From Cyanophora paradoxa (lineage: Eukaryota > Glaucocystophyceae > Cyanophorales > Cyanophoraceae), in NCBI GenBank assembly GCA_004431415.1, contig QPMI01000259.1, positions 7,501 to 71,500 of the forward strand: a DNA stretch of 64,000 bases, read 5' to 3'. The translations under genes were made by a program, and so were the position numbers. The notes beneath the pieces are model-generated. The model was not told where the DNA came from. It did no database searches and worked only from the letters and a program-made list of their open reading frames with translations. Of this stretch, positions 32,503 through 43,937 are shown one piece after another (position 1 is the stretch's first letter; each line of letters opens with the position of its first letter).

Positions 32503-32790
32503 CGCATTTGGACACATACTACAACGCAGGTCCTGGCTACAAGTGTGGGCCGGGATGTACACGGCGGCCGCCGCGGCCGCGGGCCCAGCGCACCAGCGAG
32601 CTGGCCGGCCGGGCCCGGCCCTGCGTGGCCCCCTAAGGAGAGTAATGCGCCTCCCCGCGGACACTCTAGCTAGCTAGAGCTACAGGCTCCCACATGCACG
32701 GCGTGGTGCTGCATGCGCATCGCGTCTTGTGGCGGCGGGGGTCGTCTCGGGGCGGTGGCGGGAGCCCCTACGGGCCCTGGGGGGGCCCGA
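32503..32790 (-). repeat. Dispersed ~290-bp repeat, complete inverted copy
   Basis: Reverse complement of the repeat at 17611-17887: GCATTTGGACAC.., CTACAAGTGTGGG, GGCCCTGCGTGGCCCCCTAA, GGAGAGTAATGCGCCTCCCC, CATCGCGTCTTGTGGCGG and GGGAGCCCCTACGGGCCCTG in order. Confidence 0.8.
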
Positions 32791-33416
32791 CATGGTGGGC
32801 GCCGGGGGGCGCGAAAAGGGGTCAGATCGAAGTCGAAAGGTCTGGAGATCGAAATCAAAGCAAACGTTAACCGACCCCGATGAGGGGGAAGACGACGGGA
32901 AGACGCCAAAGCACCTTGAGATGCTGCACGGAATGTGACCGCGATACGTACCAGTCTTGACCTGCTTTATACTTGGTTCATAATGCAACGAGGAGGGGGG
33001 GGGGGGGGGGGGGGGGGGTGGAGACAGAGAGAGAGATGCGCTGTTATAATATTATTTATGAACCAGATCGATCAGACCAGACCAGATCGACCGGTCATTG
33101 CTATGCACGCATGCGCATTACGATTACGATTTTCCGGCTTGTGCTGTGCGGGGCACAAGGTCCAAGGCCGCACCCTATAGAGGGGGCGGCCCCACAATGC
33201 TGTGCTTTGCGCAAGCAGAAGTACTTGCGGTTCTACAATATACGAAGAGGCTGCCAAAGGGGGCACAAAATCTCCACAGGTTTAGAGAGAAGAGGGTATG
33301 GAATGGGATGGACGTAGAGATGGAGGACGAGGATCAGGGCGGGGGGGGGGGCCAGGTGCAGTAGCAGAGGGCTACCCTTCCAACCGGGAAAAAAAGGTTG
33401 GCAATCAGGGGCATAG
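32791..33416. other. Spacer downstream of GSK3; poly-G runs, no gene
   Basis: It contains a long poly-G run at about 32995-33018 followed by GAGACAGAGAGAGAG, and another at 33341-33351. Short open frames on the plus strand have no recognisable content. Confidence 0.5.
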
Positions 33417-35209
<1,793 letters not shown>

Positions 35210-35239
35210 GTTCAGCTGCTGCCCGTATTTCTCATCATC

Positions 35240-35810
35240 TGCACGCCCAAGGTGGTGATCCAATCAGGGACGCAGGACCGCGCAAAAAAGGTGCTGGCCC
35301 TTTCAGGAGTGGCCGCGACGAGGGGCCCGCTTATGTTCGCTAAAGCAAGACCAAGTGGCTCATGGAAACGAACTAGATCCCCTTCCCAACTTGTGCGGGT
35401 GGCCACTCAAGCAAGCAATCCGAGCCCCACGCACCTCTCCGCTGGCTTCCCCCTGAGAATGCCAGGGAGTTGTTCTTTGGATTGGTGCTCGCGCTTCGGA
35501 TGGACCTGGCGCACAGTGAGCGCGGCCGGAGGAGGGATGCGCAGACGTGGACAAACCGGTCCATGTTGACCGTCGGAGCAGCAAGGAGGTTGCGAGAAAC
35601 CGCCCCGCCCGGGCCGACGAGCCACAACGAGCGATCGACGCAGCCGAAGCGCCTCGCCGCGGTTGCACTGCCCACCCGTACCCAACTGTCTTGGGTACAG
35701 CACCAAACTAGGCTACAGAATGAGATCGATCGAGGATTCTAAGAACGCCGGGCGCGCAGAGGCGCTCCGCTGCTCCGAATATCGTCACACTGTTGCGGCT
35801 GGGTGGACTC
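35240..35810. other. Region upstream of GSK3; unresolved exons possible
   Basis: On the minus strand, reading frames such as TSWEGDLVRFHEPLGLAL (about 35395-35340) and DRSLWLVGPGGAV (about 35645) look protein-like. They lack ATG starts and run to within a few bases of the GSK3 start. They may be 5' exons of GSK3 or chance frames. Nothing is recognised on the plus strand. Confidence 0.3.
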
Positions 35811-37605
35811 GTGCGCCGCCCGCGCCCGCCTCCCGCCGACCACGCGGCGAGCCCCCGCGCAGCACGTCGAAGAAGCCGAGAGCGCTGCCAGCACCGCCGA
35901 GGTCTGCTCGCCGCGTCACCCGCCGCCCGCTCCGAGCCGACGAGGCGATGCAGGAGCGGCTCGCGGGGGCCCTTGCGGAGCTCGCTGAGGCGGAGGCGCG
36001 GGCGCGGGAGGCCGCGGCGGGCCGCACACAGGCGGAGGAGGCGCGAGAAGCGGCCGATGGGCGCGCTGTGGCGTGCGCGGCGGAGGCAGCGGTGCTGAGG
36101 GAGGCGGCCAAGAGCGGCGAGGGCCGCGTGGCGGAGCTCGAGGAGCGGCTGACGGCGGCGGCGCTGGCGGCGCGCGCGATCCGCCTCATGGCGCTCTCCT
36201 TCGAGAACGACGCGGTCCGCGCCGGCCCGGCCCGCCGCCGCTGCCCGCCGGCCCTCTGACGCCCAGCCCCTTACGCGCCGCAGGCTGGCAAGGCGAAGGA
36301 CGGGCCGAGCAGCTCTGGCGACGGAGGCGATGCGGCCCAGGGCGTAGGGAGCAGTCCGGGGCCAGCGGGCGACCGGCACGATGCCGGCGGCGGCGCGGAG
36401 GGGGGCGACGAGGGGAGGGGGGTGCGCAGGACGGCTCGCTGATGAGCTTCGACCCGAGCAAATACGGCATGGCGCCCAACGGGGGCGACGGCGGCGAAAG
36501 CGCCAAGGAGCAGGGGCCCGAGGAGTCGGGGGATGGGGACGGGGCGGTGGCGGGCGGGGCGGAGCTGGAGGCGGCTGTGGAGGCGGCGCTGGCGGCGGCG
36601 ATGGCGTCACTGCGGGAAGAGGCGGAAGCAGCCACCGAGCTCGAGTCCCTGGTGCGCGCCCCAGCCCGCCCCGCCCCTGCCTGCCCCTCCCAGCTCCCGA
36701 TGCCCGCCCCGGCAGGCCCACGCGCACATGCCGGACGAGCTCGACTGGGCGGCCGAGGAGATGGGGGCCTGCGCGGAGGCAGCGTGGGATGCCGCCCTCG
36801 CCGCCGAGGCCTTCGGCGCGGCCTGACCGTTGCCCCGCCCAGCCGAAACTCCCACCCGCCCCCCTTTCTCACCCCGCTGCTCAGTTTGACTCTTCGAGGC
36901 TTTATTCACCAGTGAATCCTGGCCTTCGAAACTGTTGCCTGCCGCAGCACGCGTGCCTTCATTGGGGACTCGGGCCGGGGCGCGTCAGAGACCCGCCTAC
37001 CTTTTGGCAACTTTGCATTGCAGCTTGCGTCGACTCCGTGACCTTAAGGGATTCGAAGCGGCCAGCTGCGCTGCCTGTGCATGCAACGTTCGCCGCGTCC
37101 GCGAGTACTAAAGCTAATATAATTAATATTGAAATTAAATTGCGCTCTCGCCGAGCGGACGCGGCTGCATGCCGCAGTGCGCATATGCATGCTGCGCATG
37201 CACTACTACCGTAGTACGGTACTCGAGCTCAATGTGATCATGCATGACCAGTGCGCATGTGCATGCGCACTGCCAGACTGCGCATGCGCGGCATCGATCT
37301 CATCGACAACTGCGGCAAGCTTTAAGCCTTGCAAGGAGCCAAGCCGGCAGCGGCCCGCCACCGGTGTCAGGCTTGGAGCTCGCGGCTTGGTGGCATGAAA
37401 CCGCCTCTACCCCAGCCGAGCGCCTGGGAGCCTCCCAGCTCTTCATCTGCTGCAGCAGCCGTCGCCGTCGAGAGATAGCCACGCGTCAACAGCATCGTTC
37501 ATCAAAGTCGGACGCAGCAGGCGTCGTCCGCACGTCGGGCGGTTCCGCGCGCCCGTGGCAGGGCGCTCCTGGCAGTGGGGCGCGCGCGCTGGGAGTCATC
37601 TTGTC
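35811..37605 (+). pseudogene. Partial duplicate of the crystallin-like coiled-coil gene (5' exons missing, frameshifted)
   Basis: This 1.79-kb stretch is nearly identical to 39201-40997 (offset 3390). It carries the last exons and introns of the gene at 37695-40216 plus its 3' flank. Identity begins exactly at an intron donor (GTGCGCCGCC), and the sequence just upstream (TCTAAGAACGCC...GGGTGGACTC) is unrelated to the missing exons. One G is lost at about 36412 in the run GACGAGGGGAGG, which shifts the frame before SLMSFDPSKYGMAPNGGDGG; another 1-bp length difference lies near 35930, probably in an intron. Introns are retained, so this was a DNA-level copy, not a retrocopy. It could still be transcribed. 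Confidence 0.82.
37190..37300. repeat. Palindrome-dense GC/AT-alternating stretch
   Basis: It is packed with self-complementary words: GCATATGCATGC, TGCGCATGCA, CTACCGTAGTACGGTA, GATCATGCATGA and GTGCGCATGTGCATGCGCAC. The same stretch recurs at 40580-40690 in the second duplicate. Confidence 0.7.
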
Positions 37606-37694
37606 CCGCCGCTTCATCGTCAGTCGTTCAGCGGCTGCTTAGGCTAGTCTCGTTGCGCCGAGATTGAGCGCGTGCAGGATCCAGCAATCCGGCA

Positions 37695-40216
37695 ATGTCC
37701 AACGAGCCGGCGCTCGTTTTGTACGAGAAGCATCAGTTCAAGGACGACGATGGACCGGTACGCCGCCGGCGATCGGTCCCCCCTCCTTCGAGGCTGACTG
37801 TCGCGCAGACGTCTGTCGAGTACGAGTCGGGGCAGTGCTCAGAGATCGCGGGCACCTTGCGGGTCGGTTCCCTCAAGCTCGCAGAGGGCTTCAAGGCCTC
37901 TCTCTACGCCCGAGCGGGCTGCGAGGGCGAGCCGCTGCGTGTTGAGTTCGAGTCGGGGCAGCGAGTTGATGGGATCCTCTACGCCCCCGACGACACCGAC
38001 AAAGTTGACAGCCTCATCCAGTCCGTGAGAATAGGTGCATTTGTACAGGGTCCCCTCGCCGCGGCTCCCCGCCCTCACCACGTTGTCATGGCAGAAAAAG
38101 ACGGTGACGAGGCGGATGAGGATGAGATAGAGGAAGAGAGCAGGGACGTGGACACTGGCAGCACGAGCAACGATCCCAGCGCGCGTGCGTCGCACTGACG
38201 GGTTGGCGCGGTGTGGAGCTGAGGGTGCGGCAGGGGTGGCGGAGCTGCTGGTTCTCGAGGCGGAGTTGGAGGACCGGCGGGCGGCGATGGAGATCGCGCT
38301 GGAGGCGATGGGTCGCAAGGAGGATGCCCTTAAGGAGCGCGAGGCGAGCCTGGCTGACCGCGCCGACACCCTCGACAAGAAAGCGGACGCCGTGCGTCGT
38401 CGCCCCGCCCGCCCCGCCGTCCGCCGATGGCGGCGCAGGTGGAGAAGCTGGCGGCGGCCCTGGAGGAGCGCGAGGATGAGCTGGAGGAGCAGGAGGAGGA
38501 GCTCGCCGAGCGCGAAGCCTCGCTCGACAAGATGGAAAGCGCGGCCGCGAAGTACATCAAGGCGGCCGAGACCAAAGCGGCAAACGCAGAGGAGCGGGCC
38601 GATAAGCTGCGCGAGGAGGTCAGCGACCCGCAGGGCCCCGCAGCCGCCGGGCTCACGTCGCGCGCAGCTGAGCGCGGAGAAGGAGCGGGCCGAGAAGCTG
38701 GAGAAGGCGGCCGAGGCGGTGCGGGGGCCGGGCAGGGGCCGTTTCCCGGCCGCGCCGACCGGGCCGCGCAGGCGAAGGAGATGGCTGAAAAGCTGGAGGA
38801 AACTGCGGAGGAGGAGAAAGAGGAGCGGGAGGAGTGCGAGGAGCAGCTCGAGGTGCGTGGCGCGCGCCCCGCCGGCGCTAGCGCGCGGCGAGCGGGCGGC
38901 AGGCGGCGGAGGAGCGGCTGGAGGAGGCGCTCGGCGAGATCGCGCGCCTCAAGGGCGACCTTGCCGCCGGCTGCGGGGCCGGGGCGGGGGCCGGGGCCGG
39001 CGAGGGGGAGGACCCCGCCCTCAAGCAGTGCCGCGCGGAGAAGGCGCTCCTCCTCGACGACCTCCAGCGCGCCATCGAGGTCCAACCTTCCCCCCCGGGC
39101 GCTCCGCCCCGCCCCGCCGGCAGGCCCCTCACCCACCCGTTAGTCCCGCAACCTCCTCGTCACCAGCTCAGGCAGCGAAGCGCTGAGCGCCATGGAAGAG
39201 GTGCGCCGCCCGCGCCCGCCTCCCGCCGACCACGCGGCGAGCCCCCGCGCAGCACGTCGAAGAAGCCGAGAGCGCTGCCAGCACCGCCGAGGTCTGCTCG
39301 CCGCGTCACCCGCCGCCCGCGCCGGACGACGGGGCGATGCAGGAGCGGCTCGCGGGGGCCCTTGCGGAGCTCGCTGAGGCGGAGGCGCGGGCGCGGGAGG
39401 CCGCGGCGGGCCGCACACAGGCGGAGGAGGCGCGAGAAGCGGCCGATGGGCGCGCTGTGGCGTTTGCGGCGGAGGCAGCGGTGCTGAGGGAGGCGGCCAA
39501 GAGCGGCGAGGGCCGCGTGGCGGAGCTCGAGGAGCGGCTGACGGCGGCGGCGCTGGCGGCGCGCGCGATCCGCCTCATGGCGCTCTCCTTCGAGAACGAC
39601 GCGGTCCGCGCCGGCCCGGCCCGCCGCCGCTGCCCGCCGGCCCTCTGACGCCCAGCCCCTTACGCGCCGCAGGCTGGCAAGGCGAAGGACGGGCCGAGCA
39701 GCTCTGGCGACGGAGGCGATGCGGCCCAGGGCGTAGGGAGCAGTCCGGGGCCAGCGGGCGACCGGCACGATGCCGGCGGCGGCGCGGAGGGGGGCGACGA
39801 GGGGGAGGGGGGCGCGCAGGACGGCTCGCTGATGAGCTTCGACCCGAGCAAATACGGCATGGCGCCCAACGGGGGCGACGGCGGCGAAAGCGCCAAGGAG
39901 CAGGGGCCCGAGGAGTCGGGGGATGGGGACGGGGCGGTGGCGGGCGGGGCGGAGCTGGAGGCGGCTGTGGAGGCGGCGCTGGCGGCGGCGATGGCGTCAC
40001 TGCGGGAAGAGGCGGAAGCAGCCGCCGAGCTCGAGTCCCTGGTGCGCGCCCCAGCCCGCCCCGCCCCTGCCTGCCCCTCCCAGCTCCCGATGCCCGCCCC
40101 GGCAGGCCCACGCGCACATGCCGGACGAGCTCGACTGGGCGGCCGAGGAGATGGGGGCCTGCGCGGAGGCAGCGTGGGATGCCGCCCTCGCCGCCGAGGC
40201 CTTCGGCGCGGCCTGA
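37695..40216 (+). CDS. Beta/gamma-crystallin-like domain plus long coiled-coil protein
   Basis: Unnamed protein. Exons 1-2 read MSNEPALVLYEKHQFKDDDG, SVEYESGQCSEIAGTLRVGS, LKLAEGFKASLYAR, PLRVEFESGQRVDGILYAPD and DKVDSLIQSVRIG. The LYE...F start and the D-K-V-x-S-hydrophobic end resemble a beta/gamma-crystallin-type Greek-key unit; this is inference from pattern, not a search. About 400 residues of coiled coil follow: ELLVLEAELEDRRAAMEIAL, KLAAALEEREDELEEQEEEL, EEKEEREECEEQ and MQERLAGALAELAEAEARAR. Then come a Gly/Asp/Ser-rich low-complexity region, SLMSFDPSKYGMAPNGG, and an Ala/Glu/Asp C-terminus with HMPDELDWAAEEMGACAEAA. The stop is TGA at 40214-40216. Introns are C-rich and about 50 bases. 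Its last exons are duplicated upstream at 35811-37605. Confidence 0.65.
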
Positions 40217-40997
40217 CCGTTGCCCCGCCCAGCCGAAACTCCCACCCGCCCCCCTTTCTCACCCCGCTGCTCAGTTTGACTCTTCGAGGCTTTATTCACC
40301 AGTGAATCCTGGCCTTCGAAACTGTTGCCTGCCGCAGCACGCGTGCCTTCATTGGGGACTCGGGCCGGGGCGCGTCAGAGACCCGCCTACCTTTTGGCAA
40401 CTTTGCATTGCAGCTTGCGTCGACTCCGTGACCTTAAGGGATTCGAAGCGGCCAGCTGCGCTGCCTGTGCATGCAACGTTCGCCGCGTCCGCGAGTACTA
40501 AAGCTAATATAATTAATATTGAAATTAAATTGCGCTCTCGCCGAGCGGACGCGGCTGCATGCCGCAGTGCGCATATGCATGCTGCGCATGCACTACTACC
40601 GTAGTACGGTACTCGAGCTCAATGTGATCATGCATGACCAGTGCGCATGTGCATGCGCACTGCCAGACTGCGCATGCGCGGCATCGATCTCATCAACAAC
40701 TGCGGCAAGCTTTAAGCCTTGCAAGGAGCCAAGCCGGCAGCGGCCCGCCACCGGTGTCAGGCTTGGAGCTCGCGGCTTGGTGGCATGAAACCGCCTCTAC
40801 CCCAGCCGAGCGCCTGGGAGCCTCCCAGCTCTTCATCTGCTGCAGCAGCCGTCGCCGTCGAGAGATAGCCACGCGTCAACAGCACCGTTCAGCAAAGTCG
40901 GACACAGCAGGCGTCGTCCGCACGTCGGTCGATTCCGCGCGCCCGTGGCAGGGCGCTCCTGGCAGTGGGGCGCTCGCGCTGGGAGGTCATCTCGTCC
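39201..40997 (+). repeat. Segmental duplication, second (parental) copy
   Basis: Near-identical to 35811-37605. It starts at the intron donor after ..EALSAMEE and ends in the 3' flank at about GCTCCTGGCAGTGGGGCG. Differences are scattered substitutions and single-base indels. Confidence 0.92.
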
Positions 40998-41039
40998 TGC
41001 GTAGCTGGCTTTCGTCTTTGCTAACGTTGGCAATACAGG
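40219..41039. other. 3' flank of the crystallin-like gene, palindrome-rich
   Basis: No gene. The AT-rich AATATAATTAATATTGAAAT near 40505 is followed by the dense palindromes at 40580-40690 (GCATATGCATGC, CCGTAGTACGG, GCGCATGTGCATGCGC). It is duplicated at 36829-37605. Confidence 0.6.
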
Positions 41040-43778
41040 ATGTCGGCAGAAGCGGCTTGGGATGAGCCGGCGCGGACGGATCCTGCCGAATCGGATTCTC
41101 CCGCATCCAATGGGGAGTCCAGAGTTTCTCGGCTCACTGCCGAGCCGAGCGCCGCCGAGATCCCCGAGGCCGAACTCGTAGCCGCGTCCGAGATCTCCGG
41201 TGCTTCGTGGCACTCCGATGTTGCTGCAACGGTGTGCGGGAGCGCGTGTTTCGCCAGGCCCTCGCTGGTCTGATGTGTGCCCCAGACGCCGACGTCGGTT
41301 GCGGTCGACTCGCTTGACGATGCCTCATTCAAGGATCTCATCGCCAAGCTCGACGCTGTGCGCATCGCGCAGGTTACGCAGTCGAGCGTCGCTGCGCCGA
41401 CGCTCTTGTTCTCGTGCAGACGATTAACCGCGCGGGGGTGCCTGTGGAGGGCGCGCGGGTGGAGGCCCGGCCGGCGGCCGGCGTACCGGCGCCCTGGTAC
41501 CACGACGACGAGCACCACCACCACCACCACGACGACGACGACGAGCACATGGACCTGTGCGGGAAGACTGACTGCGAACGCGGCGTCCTTGTCCTCGAGG
41601 CTCGTCCCGCCCCCGCGCCCGCCCCGCCCGCCCCTCACCGCCCCGCAGGAGGAGTACGCCCGGCCCTTCATCGAAGTCGGGTGCGAGGGGCGGCCGCCGG
41701 TGGGCGCCGCGCGCTGACGCCGCGGCAGGTACCTGGAGCAGCGCGGGGGGGCCAAGGTCGTGGGGCAGGCGACCTACACGCAGCCGGCGCTGCGCCACGG
41801 GACCGCCACGTGCGCCAGCCGGGCCGCGGGGGCGCGGGGCGCGAGGCGACGGGGGCGCAGGATCAAGCAGGCGATGCTCGAGCGGGGCCGCGACGTCGTC
41901 ACGAACAAGGTCCACGAGCGAGGTGCGCCGACGCGGGCCGGCGTGGGGCCGGCGTGGGGCCGGCGCGGGCCGACGCGGGGCGGGGCGTGGGGGCAGGGCA
42001 CCTGGTGACGAAGCAGGAGGTGGTGCCGGACCGGGTCTACTTCGGGGAGCGCATCGACATGGTCACGGGTGGCGGGGAGGAGCAGGGCGGGCGCGAGCAC
42101 TTCCGCCCCCTCCCCGGGACGGAGCGCTTCGTTGGGGAGGGCTCGTGGTCCTCGGCGGGGCCCCTCGCCACCGACTCGCTCCGCTACACCGGCGACGCCC
42201 GCTACAGCGCCACCTCCAAGCACGTCTCCGAGGCCCGCCCCCCCCCCCCCCCCCCCCCCCCCACCCACCCCTCCCGCCCCGCGGCCCCGTCCCGGGCTGA
42301 GGGGTCGGGGCAGGCGAGCCTGCGCTTCGGGGAAGTGGAGCTGCGGGCGGGGGAGCTCCTGAGGCTGCCGATCTCGGTGGACGGGCGCGTGCTGACGTGC
42401 GACCGCGTCCCCGAGGTCCTCAAGAAGCTCGTCCCCACCACCGACTTCAAGATCCTCTCCTCCGTCAAGGCCGCCGCCCCCTGCGGGGTCCGCCCCGCCC
42501 CCGACGCCCCGGCCCCCGCCCCGCCCGCCCCCGCCGACGCCGCCGCAGAGCTGCGAGCAGGTGCAAGTGGTGGCGGCGCAGCCGTACGAGCTGAAGTACG
42601 CCGAAACGGAGGCGCGGACGTGGGAGCGGCCGGCGGAGGCGGCGGGCAAGGGTTCGGTGCACCAGCACGGGCGGGTCGAGGGCGAGGCCGCCTACGAGCG
42701 CCTCGTCAAGGTCGTCGGCATGTACGCCATCCCCGCCAAGGAGGTCCGCCAGCGCGCCCCGCCGCCCACCCCCGCCGCCGGCGCTCACGCGGCGCAGACG
42801 GGCCGCATCAAGACCTGGCTCCACGAGGTCGTTGAGGACCGGGCGGTGCAGGAGGGGGCCCCCCGCCCCGACGGCCGCCCCCTCCTAGTCCCCGTCGGCA
42901 AGCCCCACGTCGTCGGTGCGCCCCGCACGCCCCCGCCCCGCCCCGCTGCCGCCGGCCGACTCGGGGGATGGCGAGCAGACGTGGTGGCGGGGGAGGCGCG
43001 GGTGGCGCCGGGGAGCGAGCCGGAGTACCGCAAGGTGCCGGGGACGGAGCGGGTGGTCGGCGAGGGCGGCTCCGGGGAGGTGAAGACGAGCAAGGCGGGG
43101 ATCATCGTCGGCGACGTCCAGCTCCGCGAGATCTACCGCGCCGACTCCGTCCCCGTCCCCAAGCTCATCGACTTCCGCGGCCGCCAGATCCCCGACGTCC
43201 GCCCGCCCCGCCCCCGCCCCGCCCCGTCCCGCGCGCGCCGAGCGGCGCCGCAGAGCGAGATCGAGAAGCTCGGGGAGCGCAAGATCATCACGCGGGCGTC
43301 GGAGCTGCTGGAGACGGGGCGCAAGTACTGCCCCATCGAGCCCCGCAAGATCATCGGCGTGGAGCCCGACGAGCCCGAGGAGCCGATCGTCCTGCCCCCG
43401 GCCCCGCCGCCCCGCCCGGCGCCCCTCCCGGAGCCCCTGCCGCCCCCGGAGCCGGCGCCCGAGCCGGCGCCCGAGCCGGAGCCCTTCTTCCCGCCGGCCC
43501 CGGAGCCGCTCCCCGCGCCGCACGGGGACGGCTCCTGCTGGGGCTCCCCGGAGCAGCTGCCCCCCGCCGGCCTCGCCGCCCTCGAGGCGGGGGAGGCCTG
43601 GGGCGGGGCGGGCGCCGAGGCGGCCGAGGGCGGCGAGCTCGAGCTCGAGGGCGGCGCCGAGGCCGAGGCCGACGAGGCCTTCGTCGAGGGCCCCGACTAC
43701 CTCGGGACCGGCCTCGAGGCGGAGGCCGCCGAGGCCGCCGACTGCCCCGACCCCCTCGACGCGCCCCTCTGCGCCTGA
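41040..43778 (+). CDS. Unrecognised acidic, proline-rich protein with a His/Asp run
   Basis: Not recognised. It starts MSAEAAWDEPARTDPAESDS and continues DSLDDASFKDLIAKLDA. An unusual metal-ligand-like stretch WYHDDEHHHHHHDDDDEHMD follows at about 41495-41554, with DLCGKTDC after it. The middle holds loosely repeated modules: PLPGTERFVGEGSW (about 42110) and KVPGTERVVGEGGS (about 43035); RFGEVELRAGELLRLPISVD and IIVGDVQLREIYRADSVPVP. The C-terminus has a long Pro/Glu tract (PEPAPEPAPEPEP) and an acidic Gly/Ala/Glu end, finishing DPLDAPLCA with stop 43776-43778. Introns are about 50 bases and C-rich; those after LVLE and KHVSE seem to start GCTCGT and GCCCGC (GC-AG). The paired modules suggest an internal duplication. 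Structural or metal-binding roles are speculation. Confidence 0.6.
42236..42262 (+). repeat. Poly-C run in a putative intron
   Basis: A run of about 24 C residues follows GCCCG. Comparable runs occur at about 27890-27927 and 58788-58815, and as G at about 32995-33018. Lengths of such runs are unreliable in assemblies. Confidence 0.85.
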
Positions 43779-43937
43779 GAGGCCTCGCGATTTGGCAGCG
43801 AGCGTGCCATGATGTTCCACCCCAACTGTCCCACGGCTTATTTTCTCGTGTTCTCGTCATGAATATTAGGAATATTAGAACTCAATCCACTAGGCTAGAG
43901 TAACTGCTCCAGTTTCTGGCAGCTTCGATGGAGGCGC

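Noticed and set aside
35215-35675. Separate minus-strand gene upstream of GSK3
   Set aside because: Frames look partly protein-like but lack ATG starts, and their stop lies two bases from the GSK3 start; they may instead be GSK3 5' exons.
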